Source of the DNA: Candidatus Auribacterota bacterium
GTDB lineage: Bacteria > Auribacterota > JAFGBW01 > JAFGJP01
Length of the DNA: 64,000 nt
Assembly (NCBI GenBank): GCA_023144635.1
Contig: JAGLFH010000049.1
Location: 43,744 to 107,743, forward strand
Direction of reading: 5' to 3'
Shown here in pieces: positions 17,723 through 25,838 of this stretch (the first letter of the stretch is position 1; the number at the start of each line of letters is the position of its first letter). The notes beneath the pieces are model-generated. The model was not told where the DNA came from and did not search any database. It was given only the letters and a program-made list of their open reading frames with translations. The position numbers and the translations under genes are program-made.

Positions 17723-18850
17723 TTATGGGTTTGATCCTGCTGCAGATGTTAATCCATTGATGGTGGATGCCATTTTCATGGGTATTATGACTGAAGATGC
17801 AATTTGAGAATAAGAATTTTCAACTAGTTTTACATCTTCTTCCTTGTATGATTTGGTATAAAGTAAAAATGTAAGATTATCCTTTGATTTAAGTTCTTTT
17901 AAACCAAGAATTCCTGGAGTAAAAACATTTTCCGCTGTTAAAAAAGCTGCCATGCGGCTTTTGGTTAAAACGCCAGTCGCTTTAAAAAAAGCATCTTCAC
18001 TTAGATCCTTTTCAGACTTTTCAAGGTGAATTTTTATTTTATCACCTTCTTCAAATCTGATATTTTGATTATATCCGTTAACAAAATATATTATCCTTGG
18101 TAAAAGAGTATCTCCGTCATCAAGAATTTTTAATGATGCGTTGACTTTAGGCTTAAGGTTTTCTACAAATGATCTAAGAAAGCTCTCCGGCATTTTTATG
18201 TAAACTATAATCGGTACACCTTTTTTAAGATGTAATTTTTTCATTTCTTCTATAAAAATCCCAATATGGCTTTGCATAAAACCTATTGTTATAAGAGAAA
18301 TTGGTTTTGTGGATAAGTTCCATTTTTTTTTATTATCGTCCAAATCTGCTTCTACATGCTCTTTTTTTGTGCCGCCCAGCGGCCCCATTTCTTTGGTGTC
18401 ATCTCCCAATTGGCCGACATATGTTCTAAGATTATGTTTTTTATCAAAACATCTAATGATTTTTTTTGAGAGATTCTTTTTGATAAGTTCAATGTTTTCT
18501 TCTCTGGATTTACCATCATATGATTTAACAAGAAAATCGTCTGCTCCGGCATTTATTGCCTCCATAGTAATAGAGGCACTTTCAGTTGTCATAGCACTCA
18601 GCATGATAACGCCGATATTAGGATGCTTTTCATGGAGTATCTTTAATGTTTCAAGGCCGTTCATATCAGGCATTTCATAGTCAAGGGTTATGACATCAGG
18701 ATTATTCTCCTTGATTCTATTAAGCGCCATATTTCCATTATATGCTGTAGCAACGACTTCTATTTGATCGTTACCCTGAAGCACAGAAGAAAGAATGCTC
18801 CTAAAAGGCAAGGAGTCGTCAACTATCATAACCTTTATTTTTTTACTCAT
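17723..18850 (-). CDS. CheB-like response regulator with inactivated methylesterase domain
   Basis: The 375-residue protein has a receiver (1-120) with D57 as phospho-acceptor, S85 and K109. A linker follows, then a domain co-linear with the CheB methylesterase: GVPIIVYIKMPESFLRSFVE aligns with the P-I-V-x-Q-H-M-P region. All three catalytic residues are replaced. IGASTGG reads IGFMQSH (Ser to Met192), QHMP reads IKMP (His to Lys219), and the SDG Asp falls on a non-acidic stretch near 310. It is unlikely to demethylate chemoreceptors. No chemotaxis genes are nearby; a phosphorylation-controlled binding protein is a better guess. It converges on the glycosidase gene. Confidence 0.7.
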   Translation of the reverse strand: MSKKIKVMIVDDSLPFRSILSSVLQGNDQIEVVATAYNGNMALNRIKENNPDVITLDYEMPDMNGLETLKILHEKHPNIGVIMLSAMTTESASITMEAINAGADDFLVKSYDGKSREENIELIKKNLSKKIIRCFDKKHNLRTYVGQLGDDTKEMGPLGGTKKEHVEADLDDNKKKWNLSTKPISLITIGFMQSHIGIFIEEMKKLHLKKGVPIIVYIKMPESFLRSFVENLKPKVNASLKILDDGDTLLPRIIYFVNGYNQNIRFEEGDKIKIHLEKSEKDLSEDAFFKATGVLTKSRMAAFLTAENVFTPGILGLKELKSKDNLTFLLYTKSYKEEDVKLVENSYSQIASSVIIPMKMASTINGLTSAAGSNP

Positions 18851-18974
18851 GAAAAAACCTGTTCATGTTAAAATGTTTAATTATACGTATTATACAAGAT
18901 ACTGAAGTTTTTTTCATAATAATATTTTATTTTTAATATTTTTGACATAAATTCGCAATTAGAAGGGTTTTTAT

Positions 18975-19856
18975 ATGCAAATAATTGAAAAAGATAAGGG
19001 AAGAATAATCCTTACAAGCCCTGCAAAAATTAATCTTTTTTTAAAATTAATAAAAAAGCGTGATGACGGTTATCATAATATATTAACATTAATGCAGAAG
19101 ATATCACTTTGTGATCTCATTACTCTCAAAAAAAACACTAAAGATCCCTTTTTAGAACTAAAGACTAACCTTTCAGGAGTTCCGGAAAAAGATAATCTTG
19201 CATTTCGTGCTGCAGAAATGTTTTTTGAAAATGCAGGATTATCTCCAAATGTAAAAATAGTATTAGAAAAACACATTCCTGTAGGAGGAGGACTTGGGGG
19301 AGGGAGCTCTAATGCGGCCTCAGTGCTTTATGGCCTTAACCGTCTCTATGGTTTTCCGTTATCATTAAAAAATTTATATGAAATAGCTGTACTTCTTGGA
19401 GCAGATGTAGCTTTTTTTTTGAAAAAAGGATCGTGGATATTAAAAGGACGGGGGGATGTTTTTATCAGAAAAGTAGCTTCTAAGCCGTTTTATTACCTCC
19501 TTTTTAATTTTGGAAAGAGCAGTCATACAAAAACTGTTTATGCTAAGTCTAGATGTTCGCAACATCCTGATATAAAGAATGTTAGTAGTGTCGTAAAAGG
19601 TTTGCAAGAAGGTAAGGTTTTTTTATTAAAGAGGAAAATAGCAAATGATCTCCTGGCCCCTTTCTTAAATGTATATCCTGAACAGAGGGAGATTTTTATA
19701 GACTTGAAGAAAAAAATGTGTAAAAATCTGTTTTTATCAGGGTCAGGGGCAACTTTATTTTCGATCTTTTATAATAAAGAACTTATGAGGAGAGCTTTTT
19801 TCTGTTTAGATAACCAAACCAAAAAATATGTTACGACAGTGAAAGGCTTGAAATGA
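18975..19856 (+). CDS. ispE: 4-diphosphocytidyl-2-C-methyl-D-erythritol kinase
   Basis: A GHMP kinase of the non-mevalonate isoprenoid pathway. The 293-residue protein starts with the family motif SPAKINLFLKLIKKRDDGYH (about 15-34), has the ATP-binding PVGGGLGGGSSNAASVL loop, and ends with FLSGSGATLFSIF. spoVG follows 20 bases later, an order seen in many bacteria. Confidence 0.95.
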   Translation: MQIIEKDKGRIILTSPAKINLFLKLIKKRDDGYHNILTLMQKISLCDLITLKKNTKDPFLELKTNLSGVPEKDNLAFRAAEMFFENAGLSPNVKIVLEKHIPVGGGLGGGSSNAASVLYGLNRLYGFPLSLKNLYEIAVLLGADVAFFLKKGSWILKGRGDVFIRKVASKPFYYLLFNFGKSSHTKTVYAKSRCSQHPDIKNVSSVVKGLQEGKVFLLKRKIANDLLAPFLNVYPEQREIFIDLKKKMCKNLFLSGSGATLFSIFYNKELMRRAFFCLDNQTKKYVTTVKGLK

Positions 19857-19876
19857 TCTAAAAGGAGATGATGGCA

Positions 19877-20431
19877 ATGGTTGAAGTTACAGAAGTCAGG
19901 CTAAGCCGCAGGAACTCAAAGGACGGGAAATTAAAAGCTTTTGCAACAATAACTTTTGATAACCAATTTGTGATACGTGACCTTAAGATCATAGATGGAA
20001 AAAAGGGTTACTTTGTTGCGATGCCAAGCAAAAAAGTTTATGACAGCTGCCAAAAATGCGGAAAGAAAAATCCGATCCGTAATAATTATTGCGGTAAATG
20101 CGGCGTCAAGCTAAATCCCAGAAAAGTAGACCGGCGTGAAGAGCATAGGGATATTGCCCATCCTATTAATTCAAAGACTAGAGACTATATACAAGAAGCA
20201 GTTGTCGGAGAGTACAAGAAGGCACTTGAAGAAGGCGGATTTCAGGATGATGAGGAGTCAGACTATTTTGAAGGTGCAAAATCTTCAAAAGATGATGATT
20301 TTGATAAGATCTCTGCTTATGAAGATGATTATGAAATAGAAGCAGAGCATACTGAGCATATCGAACATACCGAAGAAGCAGAACATAGCGAAGATACCGA
20401 ACATGAGTTAGCAGACCGTCTTGATATATAA
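19877..20431 (+). CDS. spoVG: SpoVG family regulator with inserted zinc ribbon and acidic tail
   Basis: SpoVG proteins are small nucleic-acid-binding regulators. The N-terminus ([20 protein letters not shown]) and the conserved [10 protein letters not shown] and [15 protein letters not shown] segments are clear. Between MPSKK and [10 protein letters not shown] lies an insertion of about 35 residues with CQKCGKKN and YCGKCG, a zinc ribbon absent from Bacillus SpoVG. The C-terminus is an acidic, His/Glu-rich repeat ([17 protein letters not shown]). I chose ATG 19877 because AAAGGAG at 19861-19867 lies 9 bases before it; 19868 and 19871 are in-frame alternatives. A terminator follows. Confidence 0.9.
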   Translation: MVEVTEVRLSRRNSKDGKLKAFATITFDNQFVIRDLKIIDGKKGYFVAMPSKKVYDSCQKCGKKNPIRNNYCGKCGVKLNPRKVDRREEHRDIAHPINSKTRDYIQEAVVGEYKKALEEGGFQDDEESDYFEGAKSSKDDDFDKISAYEDDYEIEAEHTEHIEHTEEAEHSEDTEHELADRLDI

Positions 20432-20444
20432 TACAAGTCAATTT

Positions 20445-20482
20445 AAAAAGGCTATGAAGAAAGTTTTCATAGCCTTTTTTTT
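20445..20482 (+). terminator. Rho-independent terminator after spoVG
   Basis: Arms AAGGCTATGAA and TTCATAGCCTT form an 11-bp stem with a short loop, followed by eight T residues. It ends the ispE-spoVG unit and separates it from the next gene. Confidence 0.9.
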
Positions 20483-20501
20483 ATTAGAGGAGGTATTTGT
20501 T

Positions 20502-21102
20502 ATGAAATTATTTTTTATATTATTTATCAGTTTATTTTTTGCCTTAAGCATCGAGGCACAAGCTCTTGATTTTTTGAAAAAGATAAAAGAGATAAAAACT
20601 GAAGATCTTAAAACTAAAGAGCCGGAAAAAGGAACGGCAAAAAGTAACATAAAAAAAGAAGAGATGACGGAAAAGAAAGAGTTTAGAACAAAGAGTGGTT
20701 TTATTGTTTTAGTACCAAAAGGCTGGAAAGTTGCTTCAAATGAGACAACGAATTTTTCATTACAGCTGACATCCAGGCCTGGGAGTAGCGGTCTGTGTAA
20801 TAATGAATGATTATGGCAGTAGCTTCCCTGTTGATGCAAGTTTAAAGTCATATACAGATGCTGCAAAAAAAGAAAAGTCAGAAGGTAAAATAGAAGATTG
20901 TGATGAAGTTAAGCTAGGAAAAGCAAAAGGTATATTAAGAATTGAAAAAACGCCATCAAGCAATACAGATCCGCAAAGAATAACTTTTCAAGGATATTTT
21001 GGGTCAATTGGTATTAATATAGTTGCAAGCAGTGCAGCAAAAGATTTTTTAGCATACCAATCACAGTTAGAAAGCATTGTCCGTTCATGCAAGTGGGAAT
21101 AG
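20502..21102 (+). pseudogene. Secreted protein gene broken by a single-base frameshift
   Basis: Frame 1 starts at ATG 20502 (AGAGGAGG 8 bases upstream) and encodes a signal peptide (FILFISLFFALSIEAQA), a Lys/Glu linker and the start of a globular domain (FIVLVPKGWKVASNETTNF), then stops at 20810. Frame 2 continues the domain to 21102 (MNDYGSSFPVDASL through SIVRSCKWE). Removing one G from GGG at 20781-20783 joins them as RPGVAVCVIMND, a natural beta strand, giving about 200 residues. It is either a real loss of function or a sequencing/assembly error. Family not recognised; the fold resembles small PsbP-like secreted domains, which is a guess. Confidence 0.7.
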
Positions 21103-21275
21103 GATTTGCAGATCCGACAGGCTTTTGGGAGGATTATGTTTTACTTTTCACACGGGCGGACGCAAGGCCCGCCCCTACTACGTTTTTCTTCTGTGAACGA
21201 GCGATGAGTCCTTGAGAGGAGGATGGCTAAATAGGCTTTTTCTTTTCTGCTTTTTTTATTGTTCGCACCACGAAT
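21103..21275. repeat. Intergenic GC-rich palindromic repeat
   Basis: Around 21153-21178 the sequence GGGCGGACGCAAGGCCCGCCC forms a hairpin next to CCTACTA. A similar repeat with different arms occurs at 54180-54257 (GGGCGGATT-TAGA-ATCCGCCC). No gene is seen in this gap. Confidence 0.5.
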
Positions 21276-22877
21276 TCATTTACCTAAAATAGGAAGTTCT
21301 ATAACGAAAACAGCTCCGCCTTCTCTTTTGTTAGAAGCATAGATACGTCCGTTGTGTGCTTTGATTATTGAATAAGAAATGCTCAAGCCCAATCCTGTAC
21401 CTTTTCCTACAGGTTTTGTAGTGAAGAAGGGATCAAATATTTTGTCTAGTTGTCCGGGAGGTATTCCCGGCCCATTATCAGCCATAGAAAGAATGAGCAT
21501 TTTCCCGTCTGTATATGTCTTAATGGTCAGTTCGCTTTTAGAATCTTCTGATGCATAGATAGCGTTGTTAAGTATATTAAGAACTACCTGACTTATCTGA
21601 TTTTTATCAAAACTGGATAGCGGAAGATTTTCGTCAAGTGAAGTCTTTAAAATAATATTTTCTGGTTTCAACTTATAATCCACTAAAGTAAGTGTTTCCC
21701 TAACAACTTCATTAATACTGCATTTTTCCTTCATCATTTGTCCGGGGCGTCCAAATTTAAGAAGTGCTTCAAGAATTATTTTTGCGCTGTTTGCAGAAGA
21801 TTCTATCCCTTCAAGTTGAGATGCTATTTTATTTGGAAAGTCATTTGTCTTTAAAAGCTGGCAGTATATAAAAATAGGTTGTAGCTTATTGTTTAATTCA
21901 TGTGATATTCCTGTTACCAATTGTCCGAGGCTGGCAAGTTTTTCTGCTTGAAAAAGCTGTTGTTCAAGAAGAGCTTTTTCAGTGATATCACGCGCAATAA
22001 TGACTTCAGCAGTCTTTTGTTTATACTGAAAGACATTTATTGAAATCTCAAATTGTTTGGCATTTTCTTTTTTTGGTAAAAGGAAAACTTGAAAGAGGTT
22101 ACGGGAATAATCTCCCTTCAGTCTTTTTTTATACCTGTCAAGAACCATTGAACGGTAAACTGGTAAAAGAAGATCAAGAAAGCTTTTGCCAAAAAGTTCT
22201 TTTTCTGGAAAACCTAATACTTTTGTAACGGAAGGATTTGCGTAAATGATGTTAAGCTCGGAGAGAAGAAAAATAGCAGCAGAGGTGTTTTCGGCAATAG
22301 CTTTGAATTTTTCTTCTGAATCGATAAGAGCATTTAAAATCTTTTTTTGATCAGTTATATTTCTAGCTATAAATGTATAGCAGGCATCACCTTTTTTTTG
22401 AACAAAAAAACTTATATTTGCCTGAAAAAGAAGTTCGGTTTCACTTTTATCTCTTAATATAAATTCAATAGCATTAATTTTATCTTCATTGTTTTCATGA
22501 TCAATAAGATGGTTCATTATGTGTGAGCTTGAGACCATTATTTCCGAGATATGCATTTTCAAAATTTCTTGCCTGGTATATCCGAGGTTTTCTAGAAAGG
22601 AGTGATTAAAAAAGATGATTTTACCACTTCTGTTTAATGTAAATATCAGATCTGGGGATTCGCTGATAATTCTATCAAATAACAACGAGCGGATATTTAT
22701 AGCATAGTTTTTTTTTAAAATATAAAGTAACAAAACAAGTATGAAGATGCTTATAAAAAGATGTGTTAAGTTTTGAAAAGTGAGAAAAAGCAAGCCGTTA
22801 AATGAAAAAAAAAGTGATTCTGCAATAAATGGAGAAGATGTAATTGATTGTAATATAATATTTTCCATAAGAAACAA
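21276..22877 (-). CDS. PAS-domain sensor histidine kinase
   Basis: The 533-residue kinase has one clear N-terminal membrane segment (about 35-52, LFISIFILVLLLYIL). Two PAS domains (about 70-185 and 190-305) come next, then a DHp box with the phospho-acceptor His in GISHELNNKLQPIF. The catalytic domain shows NNAIYAS, DNGPGIPPGQL and GTGLGLSISYSI. The DHp box is HELNNK rather than HExRNP. No receiver is fused and no partner regulator is adjacent on this strand, so the cognate regulator is unknown. It is divergent from suhB; the start may be ATG 22877 or 22868. Confidence 0.88.
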   Translation of the reverse strand: MFLMENIILQSITSSPFIAESLFFSFNGLLFLTFQNLTHLFISIFILVLLLYILKKNYAINIRSLLFDRIISESPDLIFTLNRSGKIIFFNHSFLENLGYTRQEILKMHISEIMVSSSHIMNHLIDHENNEDKINAIEFILRDKSETELLFQANISFFVQKKGDACYTFIARNITDQKKILNALIDSEEKFKAIAENTSAAIFLLSELNIIYANPSVTKVLGFPEKELFGKSFLDLLLPVYRSMVLDRYKKRLKGDYSRNLFQVFLLPKKENAKQFEISINVFQYKQKTAEVIIARDITEKALLEQQLFQAEKLASLGQLVTGISHELNNKLQPIFIYCQLLKTNDFPNKIASQLEGIESSANSAKIILEALLKFGRPGQMMKEKCSINEVVRETLTLVDYKLKPENIILKTSLDENLPLSSFDKNQISQVVLNILNNAIYASEDSKSELTIKTYTDGKMLILSMADNGPGIPPGQLDKIFDPFFTTKPVGKGTGLGLSISYSIIKAHNGRIYASNKREGGAVFVIELPILGK

Positions 22878-23022
22878 AAAATAAAAGTTTTACCAGCTTA
22901 AAGATGAGGCTTCATATGACATTTGTTGCAAAATCCGTATTATGTTATTAGTATATATTAAATGAAGACAAACAAAAATAGTAAAGATTGCTATACTAAA
23001 TTATAGAAGGAAATAAAAATAT

Positions 23023-23829
23023 ATGGAAGTAAAAGGAAAAGATTTTATTGCTTTTATCAAAGAGATTGCTATGGAAGCAGGTGAATATATTTATCAAAGT
23101 ATTAATATGATACTTGATATAGATTTTAAAGGCGCAAATGATATGGTAACAGATGTGGACAGAAGATCTCAAAAGTTAATAACAGAAAGAATAATTGCAT
23201 CTTTTCCGGATCACAATATTACCTCAGAAGAGCAGTTAAACAGGGATAAAAATTCAATGTTTAGGTGGATAATAGATCCGCTTGACGGCACTACAAATTT
23301 TGTTCATGGTTATCCATGTTTTTGCATATCTATTGCTCTGGAGTACAAAGGAAAAACAATAGCAGGAGCAGTATATAATCCTTGTTCAAGAGAAATGTTT
23401 TTTGCAGCAGATGGATATGGCGCTTATTTAAATGACAGGTCAATAAATGTTTCAAAAGCGAAAAATCTGGAAACATCTTTGCTAGCTACCGGATTTTCAT
23501 ATGCTATGAGAGAGGGTGGATATTTGTTGGAAGAATATCTTAAGGTATTTTGCTGTATGTTAAATAGTTGCCAGGGCATTAGGAGAAACGGAGCAGCTGC
23601 TCTTGATCTTTGTTTTGTCGCATGCGGCAGATTAGATGGTTTTTTTGAAGAGGGTTTAAAAGAGTGGGATGTGGCAGCCGGAAATCTTATTATTTATGAA
23701 GCAGGAGGGATTGTTACTGATTTTAATGGTGAAAAGATTTGCAGAGATTCAAAGACCTTTGTTGCGAGTAATATGCTTATACATAAAGAATTACAAAATA
23801 TTACATCTTGTTTCAATATGATGTCTTAA
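23023..23829 (+). CDS. suhB: Inositol monophosphatase family protein (SuhB-like)
   Basis: Mg-dependent sugar-phosphate phosphatase of 268 residues. Metal-binding motifs are visible: EEQLN, WIIDPLDGTTNFVHGYPCF (about 84-102) and the C-terminal WDVAAGNLIIYEAGG. SuhB homologues dephosphorylate inositol-1-phosphate and may also act with the NusA/NusG antitermination complex; substrate here is not known. RBS AGAAGGAAA precedes the ATG. Confidence 0.9.
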   Translation: MEVKGKDFIAFIKEIAMEAGEYIYQSINMILDIDFKGANDMVTDVDRRSQKLITERIIASFPDHNITSEEQLNRDKNSMFRWIIDPLDGTTNFVHGYPCFCISIALEYKGKTIAGAVYNPCSREMFFAADGYGAYLNDRSINVSKAKNLETSLLATGFSYAMREGGYLLEEYLKVFCCMLNSCQGIRRNGAAALDLCFVACGRLDGFFEEGLKEWDVAAGNLIIYEAGGIVTDFNGEKICRDSKTFVASNMLIHKELQNITSCFNMMS

Positions 23830-23830
23830 T

Positions 23831-24010
23831 GGAGCCCCACGGACTTACGTCCGTGGCACCTTTAAACCCGCCCTTCGCCCTGCTGCGCGGGCTTCGGGCG
23901 AGGTCCGTCCAGCACAGAATCCTCCTTTGCGACATCTCGACGAAGCAGAAGACATTTTAGTGCATTCATCCCCGGATTTACATCCGGGGTCTTCTGCGCT
24001 GGCGGATAAA
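23831..24010. repeat. Two-hairpin palindromic repeat element, copy 2
   Basis: Starts GGAGCCCCACGG, like copy 1 at 3966. The hairpin at 23837-23856 has arms CCACGGAC/GTCCGTGG and loop TTAC; the hairpin at 23970-23989 has arms CCCCGGAT/ATCCGGGG, also with loop TTAC. Both stems are perfect over 8 bp. An inner GC-rich palindrome (about 23870-23905) and the end block GCGGATAAA complete it. The arms differ while pairing is kept, which suggests selection on the hairpin. Confidence 0.7.
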
Positions 24011-24135
24011 ATCCTGAGGTTAGTAAGTTAAAAGAGTCATCAACAAGCTGGTTTAATAAGAAAGCTTGCTTTTTTACTTTTACATTATTGTTATATAATG
24101 TTACAATTCATTAAATTTAACAATAAATTCATTAT

Positions 24136-25098
24136 ATGATGGACGAATTCAAAGAAATTATTACAAAAGATCAGCAAGTGCTGAAGATTTTAGGTGTTGC
24201 TGGCAAAATAGCGACCTCTGATATTGCTGTTTTAATAACCGGAGAAAGTGGAACCGGAAAAAATATTTTAGCAGAAGTAATGCATAATGTCAGCCATAGG
24301 AATAAGGGGCCTTTTGTTTCGGTAAACTGTTCTGCTATTCCTGATTCTCTTATAGAAAGTGAGCTTTTTGGCTATGAAAAAGGTGCATTTACGGGTGCTG
24401 TTGCTCAGAGAAAAGGAAAATTTGAACTTGCTCATGAAGGAACGCTTTTTTTGGATGAAATTGGTGATATGAATGTATCTGTCCAGAGTAAAATACTTCA
24501 AGTAATAGAAACAAAAACTTTTCATCGTGTTGGTGGTGAACAGCCTATTTATGCTGATGTGCGTATAATTTCATCTACCAATAAGGATCTTATACAGAAA
24601 GTTCAGAATGATGAATTTCGAATGGATCTTTATTATCGCATAAGAGAGATCTTGTTGGTCATGCCTCCCCTTCGTGAAAGGAAGGGAGATATTTCTTTAA
24701 TAGCAAAGCATTTTTTAAAGATTTTCAGCAAAGATTTCGGAAAAAAAATAAAAGGTATATCGAATGTTGCAATGAATTACCTTGAAAAACATGACTGGCC
24801 TGGAAATATACGTGAGATGCGAAATGTTATAAGAACAGCAGTTGCTTTAAATGATAAAGATGTTATATGGCTAGAAGATATTCCGCTCAGAACAGAGTTT
24901 TCTACACCAGAGACTGAAAGTGCCCGCCAAACAGTCAAGTTTGAGACATTATCTTTATCGGAAATGGAAAAGCGGCATATAGATCAAGTGCTACAGTTTT
25001 GCGGGTGGAATAAATCAAAAGCAGCTAATATCCTGAAGATATCTCGTCCAAGGCTTCATAGAAAGATCAAAGAATATAATTTGCAGGAAAAGAAATGA
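24136..25098 (+). CDS. Sigma-54-dependent transcriptional activator without sensory domain
   Basis: The 320-residue protein consists of an AAA+ domain and a Fis-type HTH. Walker A is GESGTGKN (36-43), the sigma-54 contact loop GAFTGA is intact at 83-88, Walker B is FLDEIGD, and the R-finger region is DLYYRIREILLVMPPLRERKGD. The C-terminal HTH (about 290-315) reads NKSKAANILKISRPRLHRKI. Lacking an N-terminal receiver, it resembles PspF. The stop overlaps the next gene, a single receiver, by ATGA, so the receiver encoded next may control it in trans. Confidence 0.9.
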   Translation: MMDEFKEIITKDQQVLKILGVAGKIATSDIAVLITGESGTGKNILAEVMHNVSHRNKGPFVSVNCSAIPDSLIESELFGYEKGAFTGAVAQRKGKFELAHEGTLFLDEIGDMNVSVQSKILQVIETKTFHRVGGEQPIYADVRIISSTNKDLIQKVQNDEFRMDLYYRIREILLVMPPLRERKGDISLIAKHFLKIFSKDFGKKIKGISNVAMNYLEKHDWPGNIREMRNVIRTAVALNDKDVIWLEDIPLRTEFSTPETESARQTVKFETLSLSEMEKRHIDQVLQFCGWNKSKAANILKISRPRLHRKIKEYNLQEKK

Positions 25099-25454
25099 AT
25101 AAAAGAATACTTATAGTTGATGATGAAGAAATAATGAGAAGCTTTCTTTTTGATCTCCTTCAGGATGAAGGATATGATGTTGAGCAATGCGATTCAGGTG
25201 AGGCAGCTATAGAAAGGACAGAAAAAAGAGATTATGATCTGATTATCAGCGATATTAAGATGCAGGGAAAGGACGGGTATGATGTTCTAAAAGCGGTCAG
25301 AACAATCAAGCCTGACATAAAAGTCCTGTTGATGACAGGTTATGCTCTTGATGAAGAAGGAACTGAGATAGTAGCTAAAGGTGCAAATGGTTTTATATTA
25401 AAACCTTTTGATATTAATAGTATAAGGCAAATAGCTCAAAAGCTTTTAGGATAA
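25095..25454 (+). CDS. Single-domain response regulator
   Basis: A 119-residue CheY-like receiver with acidic pocket DDEE (9-12), phospho-acceptor D53 (IISDIKM), Thr in LLMTGY and Lys in FILKPFD. No output domain. It overlaps the upstream sigma-54 activator gene by 4 bases and precedes another receiver by 5 bases. Confidence 0.9.
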   Translation: MNKRILIVDDEEIMRSFLFDLLQDEGYDVEQCDSGEAAIERTEKRDYDLIISDIKMQGKDGYDVLKAVRTIKPDIKVLLMTGYALDEEGTEIVAKGANGFILKPFDINSIRQIAQKLLG

Positions 25455-25459
25455 TTTTT

Positions 25460-25828
25460 ATGAATATACTTATTGTAGATGATGAAATCATAATAAGAGC
25501 GTTGCTTTTGGATGTTCTTAAAAGTGATGGTCATGATGTTTATGCCGTTTCAAATGGATTTGATGCAATAAAATTGATAAAGAAAAAAAATATTGATCTG
25601 GTATTTTCTGATGTACATATGCCAGAGATGAATGGATATGACCTTTTAACTCAGATACAATCCAGCCAACCTGAGATAACTGTTATAATGATGGATAGTT
25701 ATCCAGAGGATCTGAGTGAGCGCTGTTTAGAAAGAGGTGCCTTGAAATGTGTCCATAAACCATTTGACATCAAAGAATTGAGAGAGGTAATCAAAAACAT
25801 CGAAAAGAATAAACCGCCCAGACAGTGA
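25460..25828 (+). CDS. Single-domain response regulator with altered switch residue
   Basis: A 122-residue receiver with phospho-acceptor D51 (VFSDVHMPEMNGY) and K100 (VHKPFD). The usual switch Thr/Ser (VILMTAY) is replaced: VIMMDSY puts Asp79 at that place, followed by Ser80. The change may alter how phosphorylation is transmitted. It is in the same operon as the neighbouring receiver and kinase. Confidence 0.88.
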   Translation: MNILIVDDEIIIRALLLDVLKSDGHDVYAVSNGFDAIKLIKKKNIDLVFSDVHMPEMNGYDLLTQIQSSQPEITVIMMDSYPEDLSERCLERGALKCVHKPFDIKELREVIKNIEKNKPPRQ

Positions 25829-25838
25829 ATAGACAAAG

